Of a DNA stretch of 64,000 nucleotides, positions 36,485-49,130 are shown piece after piece. How positions within the stretch are numbered: position 1 is the first letter of the stretch; each line of letters starts with the position of its first letter. The translations under genes and the position numbers were made by a program. The notes beneath the pieces were generated by a model. It was given only the letters and a program-made list of their open reading frames with translations, searched no databases and was not told the DNA's origin. The stretch is from positions 27,195,214 through 27,259,213 of the forward strand of contig CM049320.1 in assembly GCA_026874595.1 (NCBI GenBank). The letters are read 5' to 3'. The DNA comes from Sipunculus nudus (lineage: Eukaryota; Annelida; Sipuncula; Golfingiida; Sipunculidae).

Positions 36485-39400
36485 AACAAGGGACCCATTG
36501 GTCACGACGCTCAGCTGTTATATATGATAAAAATATGATTTGGGAAAGAGGCACATGCTTGTTTTGTGTGGTAATAAATATAAGCTTTATTATGAGTTGT
36601 TGGTGTTTAGCTTATGTATGATTTTGATAGTATCTTTGAAGACAGGGAAGAGTATTGATTTTCATTTATTTTATTAACAAATGGAGTGCTATTGTCACAC
36701 AGATTTTGACTTGGCCATATAACTTATAAGCAGCACATATTATAAAAGAGTTTAACTATTTATTAAAATTCAATAAAAAATATTGTGCCAATATAATTTT
36801 TGTTAAAAAAAATATGAAAATCATATGATTTTTAAAAATAAAATATAACTGAAATGATTATTGAAATAATATTATAGAATATATTCATGAATGCATTCAT
36901 GAATACATTTTGAAAGTATCTGCACTGGTATTCAAATACTTTCATTTTTACCTGAATTCCCATTCTTATGCAATCAAATTTTTTAATGCAGTACATATTC
37001 ATATTTGTATTCAAATACATTTGAAAAAAATTCGCACCATGTCTAGTATTTATTCAGTTTTAGCCAAACAAAGATGTTGAGAATCCAGAATATACAAAAT
37101 TCACAAATTTAAATAATGATCATATGTACCTGGTTTTATGGCTTTTATTTATATTTAAAAAAATAAATGTTATATATATACACTTTGGACTACTTTCAAA
37201 TCAATCTACACACTAGACACAGTAGGAATCTAGATTAATATTATCAACTGCATCTTTGTCTATCATTAATTTCCTTCATATGATCCCTAATGATTAGTAA
37301 TGAATAATATGATTTATTTTTTTATATAATTAAAATTTCACTGAAAAATACCATAGGTGACTGCATGGTGTTATTTGGAATAACATTGACATTGACATTC
37401 TATCCATCAATACAAGATTCTTACATCATCAGTAACTGCAAGTTAATTTTCTGTTACTCATCATCTAACAAATTCCTTTTCTATTAATTTTTCTTTAATT
37501 TGTTATAAAAACCAATACAAAATTATTAATATATTGTTTATTGTTATGTTGTTATTCAAAACAACTACTAGATGAGTTGGGTTGGAGACCTGGATCAACT
37601 GTGGCTGGGCATTAGCTGCCTGGCTGCCCCAGTGTATGCTTTGCTCAAGCATGCATAATCTGATGAAAGGTCAACAAGGTCAACATACAGGTGACTGAAG
37701 AGGGGCTGGATTAAGCCTGGGTCTGACATGGTCTCATGTAAACATTAATAAAAGCTACAATATTTTGCCAATTTCTTTCAGCTTTCTAAACTACAAAAAT
37801 GAAATCCTTATGTGTGCATGATATGAAAATAATATCAACAGAGCTCTCAGGAAACAAACGTGCCATGGTCAAAGTTGGGTAAAATTTAAGGTACTAATTT
37901 TATATTTATACTAATAACTTATAAAATTTAAAAAATTCAAAACTAATTTTTGGTATTCAATTGAATCTTGATTAAATAATGTTACATCCCTGACAAAAAA
38001 TCTCTAGCTTCAGCAATCCTCTTGTTAAGGGAGTAAATATATTTCTAGATTTTTTAAAAAGTGCATTATGTTTGGGCCCATCACTTAAAACAATTACGCA
38101 ATACTGACATCATTTCTGGCATGTGCATAGCGAATGTATAGAAAAATATGTATATTATATATGATCAAAGTCAGATCAGTGGTTTTGATATTAGGCAGTC
38201 TTACAGTGTAACAATGGGTTTTTTATGGAAAAATGAAGTTTTTCATTAATATTTTGAAGGAATTAAGTCCTAGTGATAAATTTCTTGGCATGGTAGGGGA
38301 TTTTAGAGACATCTAACTGAATGCTAAATTTAAGGAACTTAGAGCTGAAGCTGGGGAGCTGAGCTCTAGCAAACTGCATAACACTAGCTTGATGTAAACT
38401 TGATGTGACATGGTGCTTGAAAACTTGAATAAAATCTACAGTTTTTGATCAACTGGTTTCAAATTTTTGGTGTTAACAGACAAAATGATAACAAAAACAT
38501 GCTGTGAGAATTAAATCCACAGTACTTACAGGAAGAAAACGTGCTATGGTCAAACTTTGGCAAAATTTAAGGTACCAATTTTATATTTTTGCCAATATTT
38601 AAAACAAGGGACCCATGGGTCACGGCGCTCAGCTGATCGTGATTGGACTATAAATGTTTCTCCACTGTGATACTATATCGAGTCGATAAAGCTTATGAAT
38701 ATCATGTACATGTTGGGCTATTATAAAGGAATGTAATGTAATATGTGAGTAAATGATAAATGAAATTACCGGACTGATGGATTAATAAAGTCAAATAAAG
38801 TGGTTTATTTTTTATTTATTTAGGAGGGGTTGAAAATTGTGATATATTTGAGCAAATATGAATGCAATGACAGCAGTAATAAGCAGTAGTAGAATGATGA
38901 TAAGGCTATTTGTTGAAGGATCTAAAGTGTATGGTAGTCTGCAAGCGTTTAATTTGACAGATATGATGTTATGATTAACTATGCTGATGAAGTGATTTAT
39001 GAATATGTGACTGTATGACACAATATCTCTTTAGTCTTGACAAGGTACATTATTGTGATGCCCACTATGTCTACATATTACACAATATTGACATAATTTC
39101 AGGCATGTACATAGGTACCTATGGACGAATAGTTATACAAAATATTAAAGTATGAATATATCTGATTCATCTTGTTCTTGCTTACTGAGGCTGACTTTGG
39201 GATGGGGTTCGGAGAAGGGAAAAGTGAGGGCAGCACGAAGGTGGATGTAGAAATATTCTATTGTAATGTTTTTCATTTATATAAGAATATGAAAAGCTAA
39301 GAAGAAAGGGGCCCTCCTACTTGGTTATAGTAAAGTTCTAAATATATGATTGCAAACTAATACTCTGACAAGACTGTCACGAAGAAAAACAGTAAAAGTT

Positions 39401-42292
39401 TTGAGATACTGTGTTGCATACAAAAATTTACAGATGGACAGGCAAGTGGACAGAATGGACAAATACCTTTATTTCACTTTCAAGAGAATAATGCATTTAA
39501 GTTTATATATAATCCTATTTTTTTAAGCAGATCCACTTTTTCCATTAAGAAGTTTTTATCTGAATCATTTTTTATTAACAGGTTTATAATTTTTTAATTA
39601 AAAAAACCTGAAAATATAAGATAAAATATTAGAATTGTTGCAAAAGTTGCAATCATTATATATACAGAGTAAAAAACATTGGGTCATATTATGCATACAC
39701 ACATTATTTTTAAATCATAAATGTTTAAACTGATTTTAAAAGAAAATAATGCCACAATATGGCATCTACAAGAATATTCCTTGAATCACTATTAAAAAGT
39801 TTTGCACATTGGAGTTTTCAGGACATGCTTAATTTTATTCACCAAAATAAAATAAAAGTAAATTTGATAAAATAAAACATCTTTTCAAATAAAGTATACA
39901 CACTGTTGGTTGAATGAGGGACAAACAATATCATTGTGCTAATTACTATCCCAGTTTTAATTAATTACTGGAATTAATAGTCAATTTCACACCTGGTGAA
40001 GTTTTTACTCTTCTGAAGTAAGGAATTACTTATCTCATGAACATCCACACTTTCACAGCAATACACCACTTTGTGGACACAATTAAATGAACACTTTAAT
40101 CATTGTAACCCTGGTGGTTCAATACAAAATCTAAAATGTAGCATGCCCAAGAATAAAATAAAATACAGAAAAATTATAACATTCATCTAGTTTATGCACC
40201 AGCTGGGGGGGATGAGTGCAGGGCAGAAGGGAAGCCTGCTAGCAGTGGCCAAGCTGGGCCAAGGTAAGCTGCCTGGGGTGGGTTACATAATGCAAGTGAA
40301 GGCTGTACTACTAGGTGGGCTAGATGTAAACAACACTTGACATGGTGTATGAAAACATGAATAAAAACTATTCATTCCAATCAATTTCTTTTGAAAGTTC
40401 AGATTTTAAAAGATTAAATCCTTATGCATATATGCTGGGAAAATTAAATCAACAGTGCCAAAGTTGGACAAAATTTAAGGTACTGATTTTTTATTTATGC
40501 TAATAACTTGAAAATTTGCAAAATTCAGATCTAATTTTGGGTAAACAATTGAATCTTGATTAAATAAAGTTATATTCCTGAAAAAAAGTCTCTAGGTTCA
40601 GCAATTCTCATGTTAGGTGAGTAAATATATTTCCTGATTTTTAAAAAAATTGCATTATGTTTTGGCCCATAACTTCAAAATAATACCCAATACTGACCTA
40701 ATTTTTGGTATGTTCATAGAAAATGTATAAAAGAATGTGTTTACTAAATACGATCAAAAACAGATCAGTGGTTTTGATATTAGGCAGCCTTAAAGTGTAA
40801 CAATGTTTTTTTTTAATGGAAAACAGAGTTTTTTTTCCTTAATATCTCGAAGGAACAAAGTCCTAATGACCCAATTTTCGGTATGGTAGGAGATTTTGGG
40901 GACATCTAAAATTATGTCAACAGCCTGGGGAGCATAGAGATGTGCACTGAATGACCTACAGTCATCAAAGTGGACTGCTTGACAATGTAAGGGAATACAA
41001 CAAGAGCCTCCAAAAAAATTCAATAACTAGCCTAATTTTGCAGCTTTTATTTTCAAATTTCAGATTTTAACAGATGAAATCCTTATGTATACATGGTGTG
41101 AAAATTAAATCCACAGTACTTACAGGAAAAAAACGTGCCATGGCCAAAGTTGGGCAAAATTTAAGGTACCAATTTTATATTTTTGCCAATATTTAAAAAA
41201 ATTTAACAAATTTTGATCTAATTTTTGGTATACAATTAAATTTTGATTAATTAAAGCTGTAATACTGGAAAAAAGTCCCTACCTTTAATACTTTTGGTCT
41301 TAAGTGACCAAATATCTTCCTGATTTTTTTACAAAGTCCATTATGTTTGGGCCCATAACTTTTTAAAATTATATAATACTGACTTAATATCTGGCATGTA
41401 CATAGGAACTATATAGAGGAATATTTATGGTAAATATGAAGAAAAACAGATGAGTGGTTTTGATATTAGGCAGCCTTGAAGTGTGAAAATAGATTTCTAA
41501 TAAAAAATTGAGGTTTTTCCTTAATATTTCAAAGGAACGAAGTCCTATTGACCCAATTTTTGGCATGGTAGGAGATTATGGGGACATCTAACTGTATGCC
41601 AAAAATTCAGATTCGTAGGTCCAACGGTGTTGAAACGTGCCAGTCTTACGGACAGACATCCAGACGGACAGACAGACGGACGGACAGACGGACGGAAGGA
41701 CGGACGGACGGACGACGGACAATGGACCATGAATATAGCTCAGATGACTTATAGTCAGCTGAGCTAAAAATTTAACAGATTTTGATCTAATTTTTGGTAT
41801 ACAATTAAATTTTGATCAATTAAAGTTGTATTACTGAAAAAAGTCCCTACCTTTAACACTTTTGGTCTTAAGTGACCAAATATCTTTCCTGATTTTTTTT
41901 ACAAAGTCCATTATGTTTGGGCCCATAACTTTTTTAAATTTAAACAATACTGACTTAAATTCTGGCATGTACAGAAGAACTGTATAGAGGAATATTTATG
42001 GTAAATATGAAGAAAACCAAATTAGTGGTTTTGATATTAGGCAGTCCTGAAGTGTGAAAGTAGATTTCTAATAAAAAATTGAGGTTTTTCCTTAATATCT
42101 CGAAGGAACAAAGTCCTATTGACCCAATTTTTGGCATGGTAGGAGATTTTTGGGACATCTAACTGTATGGCAAATTTCAGATTCGTAGGTCCAATGGTGT
42201 TGAAACGTGCCAGTCTTACGGACGGACAGACGGACGGCGGACAATGGACCACGACTTTAGCTCAGATGACTTATAGTCAGCTGAGCTAAAAA
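36485..42292 (-). mobile_element. E-family repeat E4, tail type I, interrupted by E5
   Basis: In minus orientation it starts at 42292 (AGCTCAGCTGAC, GTCATCTGAGCT hairpin, then GTCCGTCC) and runs to about 41771. It resumes at about 38602 and ends at 36485 with GACCAATGGGTCCCTTGTTTT. The type I tail and central unit match E1 (21530-23330) inverted. The two halves join across E5 at the same place where the intact sequence CCAATATTTAAA..TTTAACA is seen at 41191-41212. Confidence 0.75.
38603..41770 (-). mobile_element. E-family repeat E5, tail type II, nested inside E4
   Basis: A complete element in minus orientation. The hairpin and a long GTCCGTCC tract lie at 41640-41770, two central units follow, then the type II tail. 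It ends at 38603 with the GACCCATGGGTCCC palindrome and TTGTT. The tail 38603-40320 is a near-identical inverse of 26000-27730 in E2. The frames at 40790-41023 and 38812-39021 are repeat readings, found also in E2. Confidence 0.8.
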
Positions 42293-43461
42293 GTCTTCAA
42301 CAATTATCTTGTTATGTGAATAAATAAATTTCCTGATTTTTGACAATGTGCATTATGTTTGGGCCCGTAATTTCAAAAGTTTATGCAATATTGACCTAAT
42401 TTATGGTATGTACTTAGGAAATATATGCAGGAATTGTTATATCAAACATGAATACAATAACACCAGTGGTTTTCATAGTTGGCTTTAATATGTGTGAATT
42501 CTGCCAAGAGTTAAATTCAGGTGAGAAGTTGTATTGGTTAATATTTTTGAGTTTAATGAATAGTCATTAAATTTTTGGTAATGGGCACCATCAAAGTCTG
42601 GAGACCTTCAACTAGGACTGGCAACTGGAAGCTCATTTCATACCGATTATCAATAAATATCAATATTAATGTGACAAGAAATTTATTTAAGTATATAAGA
42701 GATGTGCACGAATTATTTTGTTGTGCAGTTCCCATGGCCCGAGTGGGCGATAATATAGGAAACTTAGACACTACTTTGTCTCACTTTTATCCAGCGAAAA
42801 TGCAACACAAATTTATAGCATGTTAAATATGAGAACTTAAAATTACTGAAAATAAGTGGTTCTTAGAGGAATTCTAGCCTGTTTCAAGCATCCCAAACAG
42901 CTAGAAGATCGACACTGAAGAATCAATTGTGGCAAAGGATTGTTGTGGCCCCTAATGTCATACAACAAACAACTGTTGGATTTACTGCACCTGCTATATT
43001 TCTCCTTTTTAATGTTGCTTTATGGCTGTGGCCATATTTCATGACAAAAACATTTAAAGCCCCGTATTTCTACTGCATTTAATTTGGGTTGATACTAATA
43101 TTATTAGTCATTACCATAATCTTAAAATAATTTGAATCAAGCACAACAAAGTAGACAAGAACCTCAACCAATTTATGGTATATCTTTATTAAAATTGGGT
43201 TCATTTCATCAGATGGATTCTTGGCAGTGTCATCGATAATCATTGTTCCACCCTTATCAACTGATATGATCAGACCTTATTAAATATGTGTGGATTTTGT
43301 CTGTAATTTAACTTGGGTGAGATAATCTACTGGTAAGTAGTTATCTTGAGTTTCTTGAAAATCTATCTATGCCCTGGTAAGTTATTGTGGCGACACTAAA
43401 GTTTACAGACAGACGGACCATTAGTATACCATAATATTCCCATCATAGAGAGAGCATATAA
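42293..43461. other. Noncoding between E4 and E6
   Basis: 42293-42480 continues E-like central unit sequence (TGCATTATGTTTGGGCCCGTAA). The rest is unassigned. The 83-codon plus-strand frame at 42575-42826 has no recognisable domain. Confidence 0.45.
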
Positions 43462-44174
43462 AACAAGTGACCCGTGGGTCATGATGCCCAGCTGACTGGG
43501 AAGAGATTCGCAAAAGGAAATTTTATCATCTGAATGGTAGTATATACCCATTCAACTGAAGCATCAAACAGATTAACCAACAGGCCAAGATTGTGTCTGT
43601 ATTTATATATCTCAAAAATAGAGAAAAATGTGTAAACTTTAAAAAAATACAGGTGGCTCCACCAGTCTGCAGAAACTAATAAAAACACTTAATGGTCAAT
43701 ATCCATGCAAAGATTCATGGTGATCTCTGCATTAGTTGTTCAGATATTATTCTGGGGGGTAATTGGGAGCCCCATAGCTCAAAGGATATGGGTAACAGAG
43801 ACCTTATTTCAGGTTTCCATGGTCTCTCACTGTGTCAAAAATTAAGATTCTAGGCCCAGTCTTTACGATTTGTGCCCTGTTAACAGATGTTCACATTTTA
43901 AAGGTCTCATAATAGAGAAAAAAATTCGTAAAAAAGTCGTATGAAATTTTTGACTATTCTGGGGGATACTTTGGGGCCCCATTGCTCAGGGGATATAGGT
44001 AACAGAGACCTAATTTCTGGTTTCCAAGGAGATTTTTCATAGAGCTCTCAGAATGTCAAGTTACAAGATTCTAGGTCCAGCGGTTATGATTTGTGCTTGG
44101 TTAAGGGATAGACGGACGACCAACAAAGATAGATCACTATAGCTCAGATGACTTACAGTCAGCCGAGCTAAAAA
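43462..44174 (-). mobile_element. E-family repeat E6, short copy
   Basis: Both E ends are present in minus orientation: AGCTCGGCTGAC, GTCATCTGAGCT at the right and GACCCACGGGTCAC at 43464-43480. Only about 700 bp lie between, so the central units have been reduced or replaced. Confidence 0.7.
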
Positions 44175-44219
44175 TTGCATTGGTGGTTATTGCCAGGTAT
44201 TTCACTTCATAAACGTGTA

Positions 44220-45608
44220 TACCGTAAAATCTCCACTTAAAACCGCGGTTTAATCAAGAAATTAAAAATCTTGAAATCAGGTTGATTTCCTGAAAACACT
44301 GTGCAGTTTATACTAGAAGGGTTTCCTCAATATCTTCCTGACAGACATCGTTTTGGGGCCGGCGAATGGGCGATAATATTGCAACTTTCAAAGGCCGTTC
44401 TTAGCAGCAGTCTCGCATGCATGGGAGCCGTGTGTAAATGTATTATTTACGATTATTTTTATTTATAAATTAAATATTGCTGAATAGTTTTCGTGTGATA
44501 TATAACTTGTTATGAAATTTTGGTAATTGTCACCAAATAATACGTTTACAACAACCCTGCTGTAACACACAGCCGCCCACTTCGTTGGGCATGCTCAAGC
44601 AAAATTGAAATAAAAGCCTACATTAAACCCATTTGCGGCATTATTTAGCAATGATTATTTGTTTAAAACGTAAAATGAATAAAAAGCTGACATCGTAAGG
44701 AATTACACAATGGCAGACGATTGTTTTAAAATCAAGTTTGAGTGCCGCCATGTGCTGAAACGCCCCGGTATTCTGCTATGAATATTTTGAACGGCTGTAC
44801 GCGGTGGGTGGTAAACAGAACAGCCACCTATTTCGTCCCAGCGTGCCTTGCGTGAACACTGCCTTGACAAAATGGCTCCCCACTTTCTTCAGGAAAAAAA
44901 ACTTGCTTACCCCGACTGGCCACTTTAATTTTACCTTAAAATTACTCGTTATCAAGCATCATGTTTCCTATACGTGCGTATCTCGACAAGGTTACTTCAA
45001 TTACTTTGATATTTAGTTAAGTTGACCAGCGATTTTTTCAAACGCGCCAGCAAATTGTGACATGGAGCGATGTCAACGTACGATGTGACAATGATAATAC
45101 CGAAGTAACCGGTATGAAAATGATTTGAATCTTCCGAGTAATTCCAGAAAATGGAATTTTCATCAAAAATTTTTAGAATTAAAATATACAGTGACTTGAA
45201 ATGGATCAGCAGAATATTTTTTCCAAAATATAATGACAAATCAGTAGCAAACAAGAATACGGCACGGAATATAAAATCTGTATAAACAGGCAGAGGTTCA
45301 CCGGCCCTTGCGTCTTCCCAAACTTCATGCTTGAGTGACCCTGCAAAAAAGTGTTATGATGTGTTTAAATAAAATGCCCAAGGAATTTAAAAGTGGACAG
45401 GAATGGCCGAGTCGCAACCTACGCGTGTTCATTTCTAGATGATAGCTTGATTGTGTCTTTTGTCAAATCATTCCGTTGCGAAAGTTGGTGCGGTTTTAAA
45501 AGGGGGTTCTTAGTATTTGAGCCCCTCGCGATGTCTCACCTGGAATTTCGGCGAAGTCTGGGTACGGTTTTAATCGGAAGTGCGGTTTTAAGTGGAGATT
45601 TTACGGTA
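44220..45608. mobile_element. TA-flanked element with 27-bp perfect TIRs
   Basis: TACCGTAAAATCTCCACTTA and seven more bases at 44220-44246 are the exact inverse of 45582-45608. TA flanks both sides (44218-44219 and 45609-45610), as expected for a Tc1/mariner-type target. It is 1389 bp long with no transposase frame, so non-autonomous. GCGGTTTTAA words recur in the right subterminal region. A right-end fragment of the family lies at 23759-23905. Confidence 0.8.
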
Positions 45609-45831
45609 TATCATAACAAACAGCCTGTGTGTGGTAGGATCAGTGTTTCCTGGCCTATTCATAAGAAAGTATCAATGGATTATCTTTAGTCAGTGGATGT
45701 CAGATTTGTGGATAGGCCCAATTAAGGCAAGCAACCTCTAATACATACAACTCCCTGTCAGTGTCCATAATTTGGAGGTTCCACTGTATTTAGTTTTCAA
45801 ATTTATTATCTACTAAAGTATGTGTCCTTAC

Positions 45832-45941
45832 CTTATTTATTGTTCCATGAAATAGATTTGGGCTCTGAAAGTCATGCTGACAATTTGCGTAGCCCATTCC
45901 CAGTCCGACTCCAGAACCAAACACGACTGGCCAAGGTCTTC
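45832..45941 (-). CDS. MICOS10: MICOS complex subunit Mic10, exon 3
   Basis: The minus strand reads TGTTTACAG-exon-GTAAGG. The first two bases complete a split Arg codon, followed by 36 codons ending in phase 0 (AAG). The translated core FGSGVGLGMGYANCQHDF is almost the human sequence (FGSGMGLGMAYSNCQHDF). It is the second transmembrane segment with the GxGxGxG motif that drives Mic10 oligomerisation and crista-junction membrane bending in the inner mitochondrial membrane. The positive RRPWP just before it is the matrix-loop segment of the hairpin protein. No damage is seen. Confidence 0.93.
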
Positions 45942-46537
45942 CTGTAAACAGGCATTACATACATGAGAAGAAAAATAGTATAAAAGCTTGAAAATTGCCG
46001 AGGTATATTCAGATATGGTGAATTATTGTTAATGTTATAAGTTTTATGTTACTCAACACTAGCAAAACATTTGAATGATACATTGTTATCACCATATGGT
46101 TTACTAAATATAAAATTATGTTGAAGCATATATTAAAAATAAGTAGATAATAGAAATATGAAAACATTGTAAAGGAATATACTGTTATGTTCATGCATAC
46201 AATTTTTTAATATCATTTATTGTAGGAAAAGAATGTGTATTGTAAGAATTAATACAGTTCTGTTTCTTTTTACCTTAGTTATCTGAACAGGTATAATGTT
46301 TAAACCAAAGATTATATGTACCATGGTTCATACCATACTGAATATGTATTATTTAGAAAATTGTTCCTTGGTCACAGCAAATTTACACTTAATATTCTAT
46401 GATCCATTCTGTTTACTTTTAGTCATTCTACATATGGTAATATGAAAAAAATTAAGATAAAATTTCAAAATTACTTATGAAATAACTCAATACAAAGAGG
46501 CAGTTAAACTATGGTATTTGCAGGTGTTTTCACTTAC

Positions 46538-46585
46538 TTTTGAAGAATATAACTGAAAAGACAATCCCTAGGCCAAGACCACTGG
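46538..46585 (-). CDS. MICOS10: MICOS complex subunit Mic10, exon 2
   Basis: A 48-nt exon on the minus strand between TTTGTTTCAG and GTAAGT. It encodes SGLGLGIVFSVIFFK plus split codons at both ends (G|CC Ala, A|GA Arg). This is the first transmembrane helix with its glycine motif, matching human GTGFGLGIVFSLTFFKR. Phases agree with the exon at 54753 and the exon at 45941. Confidence 0.93.
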
Positions 46586-47727
46586 CTGAAACAAAATAAT
46601 ATAAAACATATAAGTAACATATATTCAAAAGAATCTTGCAAAAATACTTTAAATTCTAATTTGAACAAATTGGTTTTAACAAGAAAACACCTGAGCATTT
46701 TGTTCTTAGTAGCCCCTGCTCCCATACTCCCAGTGTCCCTATGCTTCGCCAATGGCCCATGCGTGAGGCCTTGATGATACTTTTAGAAAATTAAAAGATA
46801 TTCCATTTAATGATATACAATGATGAAATTTCAGCTATAAAGTGTTGTGTTCATCATTAATCAAAGATATTTTACTGAATGTGTGTTTTTTGCCATCAGT
46901 TCCCGCCAGCAAGGCAGGGCCAGCACCTACTGCTGTAAACTTTTTGTGTAACAGTGTAACTAACAGTAGGGCTCTCATCCCTAAATTCCTGCAGATCACT
47001 GACTGTGATTTCAGAACAGTTTCATGCATAAAGTGCCAGGTTCCAAAGTTTAAAAAGTGAGTTCTTTTTTCATTCATAAGCATGTAATATTTAGCTAAAT
47101 ATCTTGGTCATTTAATTACTCATTTCTGCCACAGGCCCATCTACTGAATGAACAGGAAACTATTTCAGATATTTATCTATGATACACACTTTAGCAACAC
47201 ACTTTCCTGCTTTTAAATGTCAAGGGGACAGGGCTACAGAACTGACTGTTCAGTACATAAAACTAATATAAAATTTGACAAGTGCTACTCTGACTGCTTT
47301 CCTTCCTGTGTTTAGGAAGATTATACACAAATCTGCCCAAAAAAATTAGGCTATCAATCCATTCTGCATTTAAATAGTAGGGGTAAATCAATGTGAATCT
47401 GTATGTAGTGTACCTGACCAGTGCATACAATTGACTGATCTGGTTGGGGGTTATTCACGTGGGTTTACCCTTCATATTTATTTTCATATTAGATGAAATA
47501 TTAATATAACTGGCCATTAAGGTGGGAACAGCATAAAACTTTGCAGATATTCAGAATATGGTTTACAATTCCCCATATGGAATAAGCCCACACCTGGAAC
47601 TGGGGAACCTGATTTCCCTGCTGGATTTTATTAATATAAAATATCTGAAATAGTTTCCTGTTTTGTCAGTAGACAGCACGTGGCAACTAGACATATATAA
47701 ACCAAAATTGCCCCATTCAGTATCTCT
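46586..47727. other. Mic10 intron 1, proximal part
   Basis: AT-rich intron sequence with no recognised element. The opposed open frames at about 46835-47083 are mirror readings of one another, without protein character. Confidence 0.5.
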
Positions 47728-47800
47728 TCATCTTCAGCTCAGTTGAGAGCATGTGGGACTTCTCAACATGAGATGGTGGGTTCGAACTCAGAAAGTAACT
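47728..47800 (+). mobile_element. tRNA-like SINE head or tRNA pseudogene
   Basis: CAGCTCAGTTGAGAGCAT (A box region, 47735-47752) and GGGTTCGAACTC (T arm/B box, 47778-47789) have tRNA spacing, with a possible anticodon stem CTTCTCAACATGAG between. The acceptor stem does not pair well, so this is a SINE head or decayed tRNA rather than a working tRNA gene. Confidence 0.5.
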
Positions 47801-47947
47801 ACTTCTGAAATTCATCGACAAAAATCATGTCAGGAACTCAGAGATATCTAACTAGTTATAGGAAGTAAATACCAGGAAATGAGCAGGGAAAAAATTGTCT
47901 ATTTTTCACCTCTAATCATGGCAACCTAATTCTGAACACACTCCCAA

Positions 47948-48264
47948 CCCCCCCCCCCCCCATTCCCTCCCTGTGAATGGTGGTTTTGTTAGTAAACTGT
48001 TGTGAGCTTTTCTGTATTAATGAGAATTTTCTCTGTTAAAGTTTATACGCCAGAGTAAGCCAACCGAAATTTTTCCCTTATTGGGCCTATTATTGCCCAT
48101 CCCGCCTCGTTCCCGTGTATCTAGGTCACACTTCCGTTTCCTGTAATCACATTTTTCGAAGGCGAAAGGAGGTGGACTAGGAGGGAGCGTTGTTTGTAAT
48201 ACAGAAAAGCTCACAACAGTTTACTAACAAAACCACCATTCACAGGGAGGGAATGGGGGGTTTT
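47948..48264. mobile_element. Foldback/MITE relative of the DIRS-like element at 51308
   Basis: Arms of about 70 bp (47948-48019 and 48192-48264) are near-perfect inverses. From outside in they read CCATTCCCTCCCTGTGAATG, GTGGTTTTGTTAGTAAAC, TGTGAGCTTTTCTGTATTA. The centre 48005-48158 is the inverse of 52387-52540, including the CCCGTGTATCTAGGTCACA block. So it is a short internal-deletion derivative sharing the terminal region of that family, with longer arms. A C run and the motif TTATGTAAACATAA sit at its edges. Confidence 0.75.
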
Positions 48265-49130
48265 TATTATGTAAACATAATCAGAGTATGCGAAATCCGT
48301 CGGTCCTGCGGACCTGACCGGCTGAAAACGTGCGGGTCCGATAAAATCTCTAATCCAGCCGGACCTGGTGTCGTCTGTTTCCCAGCATTACATATTATTC
48401 GAATTGGAGACTAACTTTCCTTAATTTGCTTTACTGTCACTGCGTAAACTGCTCCATGTGCATTTGTTGTCATAAATTTCATGGCAAAGCGAAGGCAGAA
48501 TACAGATGGCCGTGATTCGCCCGTGCATTTAATTTCTTTAAAAAGATAAAATCGCAGCCAATCAAAATTGCCATAAGAATTACTTATGAGCCATTCAGTC
48601 CGTCAGTCTAAACAACAGACGCTATTATTGGATAATTTGGTTCTCAGACATTTCGCAAGATGCCAATTCGCAGCGTCAAATGTGCCGTTTCGCCCCAGAC
48701 GTTTTCGCGACTTCTTGTCAACGGGGCCAGGAGCCTAAATTATTTTTAAATTGAAATGAGATAATCAACCATAACTCGCCAGTTTTGTATACTTGTGTGT
48801 CAAAAAAATTATGTACGGCCCCTCAAATGGGAACTATCTGCATAAGAAATTTCACACCTCGTGCGCGGTGTCTTAGAATATAGTGCCCCACTGTCCCGCC
48901 AGAGGTCGTTCCTAAATCAACGTGTGCTGCGTGCGTTGCGATCAGGACATCAGGGGGCGAATTTGATTGTACAAAACGTCATGGTTACAAAACAACATTT
49001 TAAGTTTAAACCGATCGGAAATGCAATAAAAGATTTAACTGATACAAGCCTTATTTTTTGTATTGACACTCACTGACTGTCCATTATAAATTAAATACCC
49101 AGGCATTTTCACCATATAAAATTTCAATTT

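Noticed and set aside
41545..41730. Frame rich in RPSVRPSV repeats
   Set aside because: Reading through the GTCC simple repeat at the 5' end of E5.
42575..42826. 83-codon frame as a gene
   Set aside because: No motif, no splice or conservation clue, and flanked by E-element debris.
47728..47800. Functional tRNA gene
   Set aside because: A and B boxes are present, but the acceptor stem does not pair and no clean anticodon loop forms.
48017..48414. Cys-rich frames (KCDYRKRKCDLD) seen in opposite orientation at 48017-48214 and 52380-52524
   Set aside because: Both are readings of the shared terminal region of the DIRS-like family; each overlaps TIR sequence and ends within it.
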